From Aphis gossypii (lineage: Eukaryota > Arthropoda > Insecta > Hemiptera > Aphididae), in contig NC_065531.1 in assembly GCF_020184175.1 (NCBI RefSeq), positions 15,583,213 through 15,647,212 on the forward strand: a stretch of DNA of 64,000 nt, written 5' to 3'. Below the pieces are notes generated by a model, which saw only the letters and a list, made by a program, of their open reading frames with translations, was not told the DNA's origin and ran no database searches. How positions within the stretch are numbered: position 1 is the stretch's first letter; each line of letters starts with the position of its first letter. The position numbers and the translations under genes are program-made. Shown here piece by piece: positions 24,804 to 37,036 of the stretch.

Positions 24804-27198
24804 GCACATTTCTTTCATCAAGTATAAAAAGTAAATCGTGAAAAAAGTTACGCTGCTCTTAATAATTATATTTGCAATTTATTTTAATTTTTTTTTTTTT
24901 CATCCACAAAGGATTTTTAAAAGACTTGAGTTTATTTTTTTTATTTAAAGAAATTTAACAATAATTAAATCAAAACGTAATATTATGTAAATTAACACTT
25001 TGCACTTAGCTTTAGAACAAAATAATAATTCAGCGATCTGTTCACAAGAAAATATGATAAAAACCTCCCCTGCCTATAATTTTACAATAAATAATAATTG
25101 CTTTCAGATAATGTTGAACTGAACGACGATAGCACACGACACCACGAGTTTATGATCCTGGAATATGCACTGTGCAATATCCGCCCTTAAAGAATTTTAG
25201 ATTTTTATGCTACACGTCATCAAAATAACGTACTCGTATTATGGTTACATAAACGACAATTCAAAACGAAAGTTCAATATTTATAATCGAACGATTCAAA
25301 AACGAACTCGTTTTTATGCGCTCGTAAAATAAAACCAAACGACGTAAAGTGCAGAATCGACCGGGTGTGAGACGGAAAAAAAATCTCATCGAGTCTCTAA
25401 ATAAATAACGTGATGTTATTATAAAACGTATCGAATATATATAATAATATTTTAATAATGGCCAAGCAAAAATAAAAATATTTTAGTTTTATCTCTATAA
25501 AGAAAAATAAAGATAATAATTTCAAGTCAAATAACTTAACAAAATTCCTCTCATAAGATCAGTTCCTAACAACTACAATAATATTGAAAATATCTATAGA
25601 CACATATAATATTATAAATATTACAATACTGCAGAATGTATAATAAACAACGTTGTTATAATATGGCTACCTACATATTATAATATTAACGGCGGCGATG
25701 GTTATATTTTATAAATTAATTAAACGGATGTATATATATATATATTAAATAAACATTTTCTTTTACAGTACATCTACTTATATAATATGGTTTAATTGCG
25801 TTAAAAAAACATATTTTTTTTTTATATAAGACCTATTTTAAAATGTATATAGCTATAAGATTTGCCACCAATTTTCTAGTTGGTTAAATATACTAAATTA
25901 TTCATGTGGATAGTTTGATGAAATTTTTTCTCATAACTCCGCAGTAATCTGCAATATTTACTTAAAATAAATCCGATCTCTTGGAAAAAGTAAATGATAA
26001 CTTAAAATACATTATAATAGAAAGAGAGTATATTATAAGTAATATAAATGGTAATAATTAATATTGTATAATTTGATTTATTTTTAATAGAAAATTCGAT
26101 GTTATAAGTTATAACGGTATAACAATTATTACGAACTTAAAATATTGTACGTCATAGAAATATAAAATAAATAATTTTTTTATAAAGCTAAATTCGAGAA
26201 GTTATAATATTTAATATCGATAAACAAAAACGGAACAGTTAGCCGTTAGGGAACTGGTCAAAAATTGTCGTCAATTATAATAGAACCTACTATATACAAC
26301 TTTAAATAAAATCGACGACATGTGATTCTGCACAAGGTATGAAATTGTTTAGATTTTGGATTTCCTTATTATAAACTCATCTAATATGCATTAGCTATCA
26401 CTGCTTTGATTTTTTAACGAAATATTTTTGCGGCTTTTAATAGAAATGTTATCATTTATTTGTTTTTTGAATCGTGAACCGATAGTTGATGACCGGAAAA
26501 ATATAAATAGAGTATTAGATTTTTTTTATTTAACGTTTATAATAAATAAGAATATATTATTTTACATTTTCTACGATAATCACTGATTATTATATTATCT
26601 TGTTTGTTCTTGGATTGAAAATATATATAGGTACCTATTGCAGGTATATATATATATATATAATATATATATATATATTATATATATATATATATATTAT
26701 ATATATTATAGTTCCTGTGATGTATATAAGTTACGTCAAAACGTTATCCATTCCCTGCTTACTGCATAGATCACACTGTGTGTATATATATATACAATAC
26801 GCACATATACCGAAATACCGGTCAGGTTAATAAATAACAGTATTGTGAAAACTTTTGGTGATTAACTGCTGTACCTTTTACCTACGTATATATATAAATG
26901 TGTGTGTATAGTAGTACGCGCGGTTCTAGCACGACGAAGAGGGTCCCTCGCCATTCGCCTAAGCACTGAAACTTCAACGATACTCGAAATGTCCAGAGAC
27001 AAATGTATAGTTTTGTGTCGGAGAACCGGACGAGACGCATATAAGTAATGGGATGGGGTGTACACACACACATAATAAGAGTAATTGCTTTAGACGAATA
27101 TACATATATATATATACGTCTGCAAAGTATAATAGGTATGTATATGTTCACGTGCAGGGGACTATAATAGGGAGTATTATGAACGATGTAGGCCTTAC
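24804..27198. other. Downstream of the mannosidase exon: no further exon found
   Basis: AT-rich, with the TA microsatellite and a GC-richer patch at 26915-27050 that I could not match to GH38 sequence on either strand. Confidence 0.5.
26645..26710. repeat. TA microsatellite
   Basis: Interrupted TA dinucleotide repeat of about 66 bp, 0.5 kb downstream (minus sense) of the mannosidase exon. Confidence 0.95.
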
Positions 27199-27371
27199 CT
27201 TTCCCACCACAGTGCCAAAAACGATATTTCAGACCAGACGAACGTCATGTTTTTTAATACTGTCATTTTTTCCACCATGTAGTTCAGCACTTTGCTTGTC
27301 TGCAAATGATAGTAGCCTTCGAACGTTCTCAGCCATCCCGGGTCGTTGTGCGAATGGGGCACTACGATAAT
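27199..27371 (-). CDS. Internal exon of a Golgi-type alpha-mannosidase II (GH38), start of catalytic domain
   Basis: Read on the minus strand, a T-rich tract ending CAG precedes position 27371 and a GTAAGG donor follows 27199. The 173-nt exon between them is open for 57 codons plus two bases of the next. It begins IIVVPHSHNDPGW and ends SEISFLALWWE. PHSHNDPGW is the family 38 signature. By comparison with Drosophila Golgi mannosidase II, the second His and the Asp of HND are zinc ligands and the Trp lines the active site. The PHSHNDPGW form, rather than the lysosomal PMTHDDVGW form, points to the Golgi or mannosidase IIx/III group that trims mannose from N-glycans. The exon starts in phase 0 and ends in phase 2. 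It has no stop or frameshift and its splice sites are intact, so it is probably functional. No other exon of this gene was found: the remaining GH38 domain (a conserved GGWVM-type segment should follow) would lie at lower coordinates or outside the window, and the membrane-anchor exons at higher coordinates. Confidence 0.9.
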
Positions 27372-27428
27372 CTGGAAAAAAAAGAACGGAAACGAAATTA
27401 TAATTTATAATATTATTATTATTATGCT

Positions 27429-27462
27429 CAACAACAACAACAGCAACAACAACAACAACAAT
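27429..27462. repeat. CAA trinucleotide repeat
   Basis: CAA repeats with one CAG unit, in the intron just upstream (minus sense) of the mannosidase exon. Confidence 0.9.
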
Positions 27463-28439
27463 AATGAAAAAAATTGTAATAAAATAATGTTTAATAAAAA
27501 TGGATGAAAAATACAATGTGTCTTGCGAGAGAGATGGTCGTGTGTCGGTGTATAAGAGTGCTCGGGAGAAAGAGAAACTGATGTACAACATTTGCATAGA
27601 AAATATTATTATTATTTTCTTCGGGTTCTTTGTGTGTCAAAAACTCTGACTCTTTAAATCTATGAACAAGCTCTTATCATCCGAGAACACACAAATCGCT
27701 TTGAGCGCGAGTTATATTTTTTCCTTTCATTCGCCGCTCCTTCGTCTGTCTAACTATATAATATATTTAAAATACACTTAAAAAATTCTTAAGTTCTACT
27801 TCTATCTAGTTTAAACCTTTATAAATTTATTTTAACAATAACGCTTTGAATATCAACAGATATAATATAATAACAACAACATCATTGTGCAGTGTTAAAA
27901 AATGCTTACGAACAATAATATTACAGAATAAGATATAAACAGTTATCAAAAGTTACAATATAAGCCAATAATGCAGTTTCAGACGATTCGGTTGTAATTT
28001 ACAATGCATATTTAATATCGCATAAAGTATACAATATACATATTATATGCGTTTATAGTTCGTGATCGCAGTCGCGTGTGTTAGTGTTTATTTATGTTGT
28101 ATTTCACGGAGATTTTTTCGAGTGTCACATTATATTCTGTTGTTCAAACGTCGTTAAACAAATATAATATATATAGATATTATAATAATCGAATCTCGAA
28201 AACGGCATTAACAGGCTCGACAGAGATCGAGTAGAAAAAAAAAAAAAATTGCATATTTATTATATTCTAATAAAATAATAACTCGTTTTGCGTGCGCACA
28301 GAAACCGCTGCAGGTATATATGAAATACTTATAATATTTTATAATATATACGTATATATATTGGTACTATATATCGCGGTGTACATAATAATATGAAATG
28401 AGCGCAATTAGATTTACATATATAATCGAATGATTGCAC

Positions 28440-28640
28440 AGTCCGCCGAGCAACCACTCCGCGCGGCGCACACCGCATAATATCAAGGGATGTTATTATT
28501 CAATTAACTGAAACCATGATGGCGAGCGGAATCGTCGTCGTAAGGATTACGAGGCCCGGCGATAAACGAGTCGCAGGCGGCTCGGCGCGTTATATTAATC
28601 AATGCAAACAAGTGGATACAGATCGCAAATAATCGGTACG
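28440..28640. other. GC-rich island, function unknown
   Basis: A 200-bp patch with many CpG in AT-rich surroundings. It contains an ATG ORF of 38 codons on plus (28515-28631; MMASGIVVVRITRPGDKRVA at its start) and a 47-codon open stretch on minus, so neither strand is favoured. It lies about 1.1 kb upstream (minus sense) of the mannosidase exon. Could be a regulatory element, a promoter or a decayed element. Confidence 0.35.
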
Positions 28641-29752
28641 CGTTTATATAATATAATATATTATACACAATACGATTTATTATTTATTCAATCACACACC
28701 GCACTACAGCGACGCGAAATGTTAATAATGGTCTGCCTAACAATATTTTCTCTCGCCACCTGACGTATATTACACTATATATACCTACCATTCTCTGCTC
28801 GAAAAAAACGAAAATTCCCTCAGACCGCAAGAGTGTTTATATTTTTATTTTCGAGTGCATTTATAGATTCCCAGTAAATAGCGGCCCGTATTTATTTGCG
28901 CCTGCAGCTGCGGTTGTTTTCGAGACGATTTTGTATTATTATTATTATTATCATTATTATTGTTACACCTATGTATTATACTATATTAAAAAAATATTAT
29001 TCTAAGATTCAATAATGGTAATGTACACACGTTAATGTAGTAAGTATTTTATATTGTGTGAAACCAAACCGAAAATTTAGAATAATTAGTATAATATATA
29101 TATGTCCACCTGTTCCCTATATATAGGTAGTATATATTATAATATAATATTATGGCAGTTGAAAATATTATTATTTATTTTTGAGTTTTTTCACCTTGAG
29201 ATAAAACAAAAAATAAGTCGAATAGAAAGATCTAGGTCCAATCGTTATAACTTAGTTTCATACTTCTCAAGATGTATTTACTCTATTTTTTTAAGGACCA
29301 AGAGCTTCAGCAATTGATGAAGTTTTAAATATTATATACTTGGGGCCAAAATGTATGGTAAATGAAACAAACATCAATATTTAAAAAGCTATAATATACT
29401 CCAACATAAAAATTAGCAATCACGTTACGGTAAGTACCTTTATTTTATAAATTATAATATTTAAAATAATTTCATATAAAATACCAACCTATATAAAAAA
29501 AAAAGACAAGAGAAAATTTAATAACCTTTCACAACAACTCAAAATAAATTTAAAAACTTTTTTATAAATATTTATTATAGAACAAGTCAATTTCAACGAG
29601 TAAATTTTAAATAATGATGATAATTAACAGAATAAGTTAGTTCCTTGTATATATTTATTATAATATTTCAATGATACTGAACTTCAGATAAAGTTGAAGC
29701 CGCAGGTGAAAATGAACTTTGTGCAACACTATGGTAATTATTTTTATAATGT

Positions 29753-30241
29753 GTAATGTAGTTGTTGGTATCGCATAAAATAATTTTATGTTGTTGTTTT
29801 TTTTTAAATTAAATTAATTTAATTTATTACATAACATAGTAGATAGTTACTTGCTCCTATAAAATTCAAATTCTTCTTTTTTAAATTCAAAGATAAAGCA
29901 AAAACATGTGATGAAATAATATTTTTGTATTATGTTTACTATTTAGTAATTTAAAAGTATTGCATATACTTTATGTACTATAATGTTACAAAAAAATTAA
30001 CGTGATTGTATCTTTAAACATTATAAAATAAAACTATGTAAGTATGTAAGTAATTAATAAACAAAATGGATGAGTTTGTTGTAAATTAAAAATATATTGA
30101 ATATAGACAAAAAAAAAACCGTTGAAAAAAACTGCAAAAATTTTTCAGAAACCACTTCGCTGTGGACAGGGTTCGAACCTGTGCGGGCAGAGCCCATTGG
30201 ATTTCAAGTCCAACTCCTTAACCACTCGGACACCGCAGCGG
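29753..30241 (-). repeat. Inverted segmental duplication, left arm (contains tRNA-Ser copy 1)
   Basis: Its reverse complement aligns with 35877-36408. Shared blocks outside the tRNA include CTCATCCATTTTGTTT, TTTAAAGATAC-ATCACGTTAAT, GCAATACTTTTAAATTACTAA, TTATAGGAGCAAGTA, ATCTACTATGTTATGTAAT and AACAACATAAAATT-TTTTATGC. Some inserted or deleted stretches separate the blocks. The two arms are about 5.6 kb apart. Confidence 0.85.
30158..30239 (-). tRNA. tRNA-Ser (anticodon TGA), copy 1
   Basis: An 82-nt class II tRNA on the minus strand: acceptor GCTGCGG/CCACAGC, D stem TCC/GGA, anticodon stem TTGGA/TCCAA around CTTGAAA (anticodon TGA, reads TCA), long variable arm GGGC-TCT-GCCC, T arm ACAGG-TTCGAAC-CCTGT, discriminator G. 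Base pair 5-68 is C-A, a mismatch present in all three copies. A T5 tract about 20 nt downstream (minus-strand sense) should end Pol III transcription. Copy 3 has the same gene sequence in the opposite orientation with extended shared 3' flank. Confidence 0.95.
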
Positions 30242-30517
30242 ATGGTAAACCTATTGAAATGTATCGTAATTATTGTCGGAAAGTATAATCATCTTTAAAA
30301 AATGTTGAAAATTAAATTTTTTTTATGCCATTAGGTATTGTTATACAGTCAACTACTAAAATATGATGTTATATTGTAACATTCTACTGTAACAAGTTTA
30401 TTTGAAATTCATCAAAATATTTTTTATAATCAATTGGCACTGATATTACTTCAATTTCATAATTATAATTCAAATATATGGAATCTAACTTGCAAAAAAA
30501 TTTTACGGAAACCACTT

Positions 30518-30599
30518 CGCTGTGGACAGGGTTCGAACCTGTGCGGGCAGAGCCCATTAGATTTCAAGTCTAACTCCTTAACCACTCGGACACCGCAGC
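30518..30599 (-). tRNA. tRNA-Ser (anticodon TGA), copy 2
   Basis: Same length and structure as copy 1, 360 bp away on the same strand. It differs by a paired substitution in the anticodon stem: TTAGA/TCTAA instead of TTGGA/TCCAA, so a G-C pair became A-T with pairing kept. The C5-A68 mismatch is retained. About 50 bp of 5' flank (beginning CACCATCC before the gene, with a diverged CGATAATAATTA-type stretch further out) match copy 1, and the 3' flank keeps GAAGTGGTTTCCG and a T7 terminator. Confidence 0.95.
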
Positions 30600-30659
30600 G
30601 GATGGTGAATAAGATAAAATGTACCATAATTATTATCGGGAAGTGTACCTACCTTGACA

Positions 30660-33600
30660 AATGAAACTGAGTTGAGTAATTCATCAGTGGTGAGCAATTG
30701 TCATATAAGATTTTTTTCTTACGTGTATTTTTATTATTGCAGTCAGAAATTAACTAATAATATGTGGTTAAGATCTTTATATGATTAATAGCAGTTATAT
30801 TATAAGCCACACTAAAATAATAGGTTAAATGTAGGTATTATCTAAATCTTCCTCGAATCGTCAAAATTGGACGAGTATTTCTTTCTATAGTATAAGCTTC
30901 ATTCTTATACATTTCCTTTTATATAAGTATAAAATGATATAATAACTGTTATACTTGTCTGTTCTGTGTTAAATTTCTAATATCTATTAATCTTACGGCT
31001 GAGATTCAAAATAAAATAATACGTGTCAATCGATCTCGATTATAATCTATCTACCATTTCTGTTTCATATCATTTAAAATATTTTTAATTGTTGTTTGTC
31101 ATAATCGATGGAATATTTTGTAACAATACACTAACTCTTTTACAAAAGAGCTGTTCTTAATTTTACATTTATATAGAATAGCTATTAACCTTAAAGAAAA
31201 AAATAATATAATACAGAAAATTATATATTATCAAATCACATAATAACTATGAGTATTTGCTTATTTGTAACTAATGGCATATAAATATATAATACTATAC
31301 ACAAAATCAAAATATATTCAATTTTAGCGAATCATAAGGTTTGAAATAATAAGATTGTAACCCCTCTCGAGTCTAGAGAAATCTATTGATCAATACATTT
31401 TATTGAGACGGTCCAATAATTTTCGAGTCAATAAAAGTCAAAGAAAAATAAAGAAACATTGATAATTCATACAACTATGTATAGATGAATACAAATTGTA
31501 CAATATTGTGTATAACTATATACCTATTGTACTAATGTATAATAATTATGACTTAAACGACAATTTTTAATTATTAAAATACTACGAATTTGCGACAAAA
31601 ATGCGTAATTTTAAATCAATCAATATTCAATAATACAAAATATTCTATATAGTATATATACTTGATAGAAAATTGGAAAAACCAAGCTAGAGAAATATAT
31701 GGATGTTAAACTTAGTTTATTGAAAGTCTATTTATTATTAATTATTCTACATTGTATTATTAGGTGAGATAGAATATTATAAGATAAGCTAATAATCGCT
31801 GCCGAAGTTTATAGGATTAATAATAATAACAATATTATGTCTGATACAGTGATACATGTACCTATACTATTAAAATTTAGCAGAATTATTGATAAAATAC
31901 TACGATTATCATATAACATATTATCTATAATCTATATATTATATTATTTATTATACGATGGAACGAGTAATATTTTTAAATGCTGCTAAAATATTTTTCG
32001 TCGATTATATGAGTTTTGATTTCAATAGTTTCTACTTTCTAATATATAAGTTTACAAGACTACATGAGAGGTATTAATATAATATGATCTTATTGTATGG
32101 CATAATATTACATATTATTATATTGTGCATTACAGCATTATAATATGTTATGAATTGTGATAATAACTATAATACGCATTTTCACGATCATTATTATTAT
32201 TTTTTTTAAGTAAGTGAGCCATATTATTGTTTTGTACGCAAAAAAAAATCATTGGTATAATAGCACACGTATGAATACTATACTAAGACCGCATAAATAT
32301 TTACAATAAATGCTAAGTAGTGTAAGTACACTAATGTAATTAGAGTAAATATTTAAAAAAGTATATATTATATACCGGTGATCCATTTAACGTAAGATTA
32401 TTTTTTGAAATAATTTTATGGAATTTGGATGAATAGTTTATGAGCTAAATAGGTATTTAAAGTTTGATTAACAAAGTGGAGTGGTATATAGGGTTAGGTT
32501 CACTATACTCGGCTCGTTTAAACTTTAAATAGGTACTCATAAGTTATAAGCTATAACTAATAAACTACTTGTCTGAGATTTGACTTTTATAGATCGAAAT
32601 AATGCGGGTAATAATATTTTACTTCGAAATACGAAACACGAAAGTGTGTTGTAATTCAAAAGAGTAAAAAAATTCAACACTGATAAAAAAAATAGCAAAA
32701 ATATAACTTAATTTTCAAAATATGTAGTTTTGTATAACAAACTAAAATTATGTAAAATAATTATATATAATAATTAATAATGAATTTCTCACGTTTAACG
32801 GATCACTCGCAGTACTGTTTTATATAAAATACGAATTAAGAAGAATTTATTTTATTGGTACTCATATAAGTTATAACACACGTACAGAATATATGCGAAT
32901 GTGTATGTGATATGGGTTGATACTTATCATACATGGTAAATAGCTTGATATACCATACACGCATATATACCTCGGTAAATAACACGGTTTTATTATAACG
33001 CATAAATGGGATATGTTTGAAAAAAAAACTGTGCACACACGCAAAACACCGCGCCTATATCGATTTGTAAAATATTAACACGCGGCGGTTAAACGTCACG
33101 TACCTACGCGACGCGCGTACCTACGTGTATTCGCACATTATTAAAGAATACCAATAAATTTGTGTGTTTTATTGATCAACGGTTTGATTAATAATAAATT
33201 CAGTTCGTGGAAAACCAGAAAAGATACGCAGTTCAAAGTACCTAAATAAACTATACATATAGGAATTATATGGATGAGCTGCAGATATTCGCTGCAGCGA
33301 CACCAGTTTACGTTTAAATACCTAATAATAATAATGTATACATAATATTATTATTATAATATAATATAGTAATATCTATATACATCTGGCGCTATGTTTT
33401 CAGAAAACGTATCGTTAAAAATAACTAATTAAGGTAAATTTATATTATTAACTTATATAAGTAACGAGTTATTTCCGAACGAATTTTTTTTATATACATT
33501 TACATACATTCAATGTAATACACATTATTCTCGCCAAAATATACAATAAAAAAAAAAAAAAAAAAATGTGACTAGAATTAATTTCCATGACAAAACTAAT

Positions 33601-35115
33601 AAAAAAAATACACAATTTTAAGTAAAGTTTTTCTAAACTAATATCATTTTCGGAAATAACACGTTTACAAAAAAAAAAAAAAATTGAATTTTATAAATAA
33701 AAATCTAGGTTTTATTTTTATTGCACATAATATATAGTTTATAGCAGCTATATATCGTGTTTAAAGTTACAATTTGCAACAAATAAAATGAATAAAATTT
33801 TTTATAAAAAGACATATATTTAAACGATAAAATCTTAAAATTGGAAATGTATCGCAGTAACTTACATGTACAAACGTAATATAACACATATTAAATAAAA
33901 CAAACCACTATAACTATATAGTATCATATTATATTATATGGACATATTATGTAATATATAGGTATGCATTTATTTGGACTCGAGTACAAATACATTTTAA
34001 ACACTTTAATTAATAATTCAACGAATATACGACATAAATTAATATTATTCTTACATTTGTAAGTAAAATACATTAGCTTAAGTATGACCTCTCATATTAC
34101 CCCTACTTTAATGAATGAAATAAAATATATACTTTAAGTTTTTTCGTGAATTATTATGATAATAATATGTATAATAGTTGTCAGCAATATAAGAGCCCAT
34201 CACATCATGTGAGTACCTGTTCCAGCATTATTTTATAGTGAGTAGTGACCACGGTACTTAAGTTCAGATATTCTCATACAACAGTTCAGGTTTCTTGTGC
34301 TGCGTTCGCACTCATAACGCCATCGACTACCTATTATAGGTAGGTATACCTACTCCAGAGGACGGCTATTTTATTGGTATTTACATATTATATTTTCTCA
34401 AAATTTTAAGAAACATAATAAACCTAACAGTGTGACAGCGACAAGTGTCAGCAATATAATTTTGTTTTCGAGTCACGAAATGTAAAAAGTTATATTATTA
34501 TAATTCTTCTATATACGACATACCTACTGCATAATATTATAAATATTTATTTTCAATTACTGAACATCAGTATTTAACTATATTTATTTTTATTTTTGTC
34601 TTTATTGACCAACTCATTTGACCAATCGTATAATTTTTAACATTATATATACTCAATAGGTACCTTTTTACTTATTTTTTACATTTAATTTGTAAACACC
34701 ATATCAAGTGCCGATTTTTTATCTTCTGTATTCTTATCGTTTCTATAATAATACTAAATATTTACAATTTAGTTATAACTTATTAATTATCATACTATAA
34801 TTCATCGCACAATTAATTACACAAACTCGAGTAAGGAGTAGCTTATATTGCCTATAAATAGATGTTTCACAATCAATCCGTTTTTGTCTTGTATTCCATG
34901 AAATATTTAAGATCGCAGGACTTTAAAATTATTATGTTCATGAGAGACAAGAGTATATGGCGTATATTTAATTAATATGTACCTACTACTAATATGTATT
35001 TCCTATCTGTTACGATTTCGATTTTTGAGTTGGTGCATCTAGCATCATGCATCTAATTGCGATAATGTAATATAACGCATTTTAAAAACATTTATAATAG
35101 TATAATTAATAGTTA
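30660..35115. other. No supported gene
   Basis: Very AT-rich spacer between the inverted duplication arms; a small CpG patch at 33030-33130. No coding signal. Confidence 0.55.
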
Positions 35116-35123
35116 ATACCGCA

Positions 35124-35401
35124 CAGTGGCGTATTTTCAACATTTTTCTGGGGGGGGGTCCACAGTTTATACATAATTAAATAATTTACCTATATAAACT
35201 ATGAGAACTATATTACCTATTGCCTTTATGACAATATTTATCACATATTATATTTAACTGTAACTTGGAAACCGTCGTCAGAATACACAGAATACCAATT
35301 TCTATACTTATTACTTTACTATACTGCAAGGATATGTATCGGTTTTTTTCTCTGGGGGGGGGGGTCCAGACCCCTGGACTACCCCCGTAAATACGCCACT
35401 G
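35124..35401. mobile_element. hAT-like miniature element, 278 bp
   Basis: Left end CAGTGGCGTATTTT, right end AAATACGCCACTG, flanked by ATACCGCA (35116-35123) and ATACAGCA (35402-35409), an 8-bp duplication with one mismatch. Each end has an internal G-run followed by TCCA. Non-coding. Confidence 0.85.
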
Positions 35402-35876
35402 ATACAGCATAACTATAAACTATTATTGCAATATGTAAACTGTAAAGTAAAAGGGTTTTAGTTGATAGGTAGGTAATATTAGTTATTAACTGGCCATTGA
35501 TGTAGCATTGTAGTATTATGATTTATTAATTATTATAACCCATTAAAAGTAATTTTATCTTAAGCTATGTTGTTTACAGTTTACAATATAACGAACTTAT
35601 AAAACACTCAAGCTAACTAATCATTAAAACAAGTTTAATGTGCGATACCTAGGCATTTTGGTATTACAATACGCTATGCCTTTTGGTCGTTTATTTTCAT
35701 GACACGTATCACAATATATTTTGTATTTATTGCATAGAACATAAATCGTGAGTTTTTTATAATAATAAAAATATAATCATCGTTAGTTTTTAAACGACTT
35801 ATAAAATTATTATTACGTGTTAGTTGTATTGATATTAATTTGTTATAAAAGGTACTGTTCTTGCTAGTGCAACCAT

Positions 35877-36408
35877 CCGCTGCGGTGTCCGAGTGGTTAA
35901 GGAGTTGGACTTGAAATCCAATGGGCTCTGCCCGCACAGGTTCGAACCCTGTCCACAGCGAAGTGGTTTCCGAAAAATTTTTGCAGTTTTTTTCAACGGT
36001 TTTTTTTTGTCTATATTCAATATGTTTTTAATTTTACAACAAACTCATCCATTTTGTTTGTTAATCACTTACATAGTTTTATTTTAAAATGTTTAAAGAT
36101 ACGATCACGTTAATTGTAGGTATATAATATAGTATCTACCATTATTGATGCAATACTTTTAAATTACTAAACATAATACAGAAATATTATTTTATTAATC
36201 TATGTATACAACATTGTTTTCTTTCAGATTTATATTTTTCAAGCGCTTTATAATATTATTTCAACACATGTTAAAAAGAATAATTTGTATTTTATACTTT
36301 TTATAGGAGCAAGTAGTATCTACTATGTTATGTAATATATTTAATTAATTAAATACAAAAAAAAAGACAACAACATAAAATTCTTTTATGCAATACCAAT
36401 CATTACAT
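35877..36408 (+). repeat. Inverted segmental duplication, right arm (contains tRNA-Ser copy 3)
   Basis: Partner of 29753-30241 in opposite orientation. It carries extra sequence of roughly 100 bp (about 36200-36300) not seen in the left arm. Homology begins at or just before the 5' end of the tRNA and ends near CATTACAT at about 36408. Confidence 0.85.
35879..35960 (+). tRNA. tRNA-Ser (anticodon TGA), copy 3
   Basis: 82 nt, anticodon TGA at 35912-35914, TTGGA/TCCAA anticodon stem as in copy 1, same variable arm, T arm and C5-A68 mismatch. The 3' flank matches copy 1 for about 450 bp in inverted orientation, including the T-rich terminator region and the CTCATCCATTTTGTTT stretch. The 5' flank diverges almost at the gene boundary after ACCATCC. 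It lies between two hAT-like elements (35124-35401 and 36807-37036). Confidence 0.95.
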
Positions 36409-36806
36409 GCCGATTATCCGAAAATGTTTGCAGTTTTTATATTTTAAAACACAACTTTATTCTTTCGGTATAAAAGTTATAATAAAAAGTTTTGTTTTCA
36501 CCTTTTTAACGGTGCAATACATTTAATTACTTATAAAATAATTATATTTATACTTACAATTTACTTTTGAATTTGATATACATAATCTATAGCCGCAATA
36601 GGTATCATTCATCATTGATTTACAATATTCCTACTGTATAAATTATTATGGTGTTATATCTATCTAGTACCTATCTATGTATATTGTAATAGTCTACGTA
36701 TATCATTCACACCTCATTTCATTTTGTAAATAAGTATATTTTTTATTTAACTTAAAAGATTTACTGCACGTTTACGCAAAATCATAGTTATAGTGGCTGG
36801 TACCTG

Positions 36807-37036
36807 CAGTGGCGTATTTTAGGTGATTATTCGAATTTTTCGGTACCTATTCAGAATATACATATAGAGTCAAGACGTTAGATCTTATAAAATTAATTTC
36901 ACTTTTGTAGTTTAGATATAAATATTTTAATAGGTTTATGAGTAAAATACAAATAACTGTATGGACTAATTTTTTTTAAAAATCGAGGGGTGTCAATAGA
37001 CACGGAGGAAACCTCCCTCCAAAAAACATGCCACTG
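36807..37036. mobile_element. Degraded hAT-like miniature element, about 230 bp
   Basis: Left end CAGTGGCGTATTTTAGG matches the element at 35124. The right end ...AAAACATGCCACTG is its inverted counterpart with substitutions. A clean target duplication is not present; CTGGTA occurs near both ends but offset, suggesting decay. Confidence 0.6.

Noticed and set aside
24630..24827. 65-codon plus ORF
   Set aside because: Its HAEGRQFDPG stretch is translated tRNA-Val copy 2.
27053..27370. 105-codon plus ORF
   Set aside because: Antisense shadow of the mannosidase exon, extended by repeat sequence.
30097..30664. Two plus ORFs with shared residues
   Set aside because: The similarity comes from reading across the antisense of the two tRNA-Ser genes.
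35674..36087. ORFs on both strands sharing residues with those at 30.1-30.6 kb
   Set aside because: Translated tRNA-Ser copy 3 and its duplicated flank.
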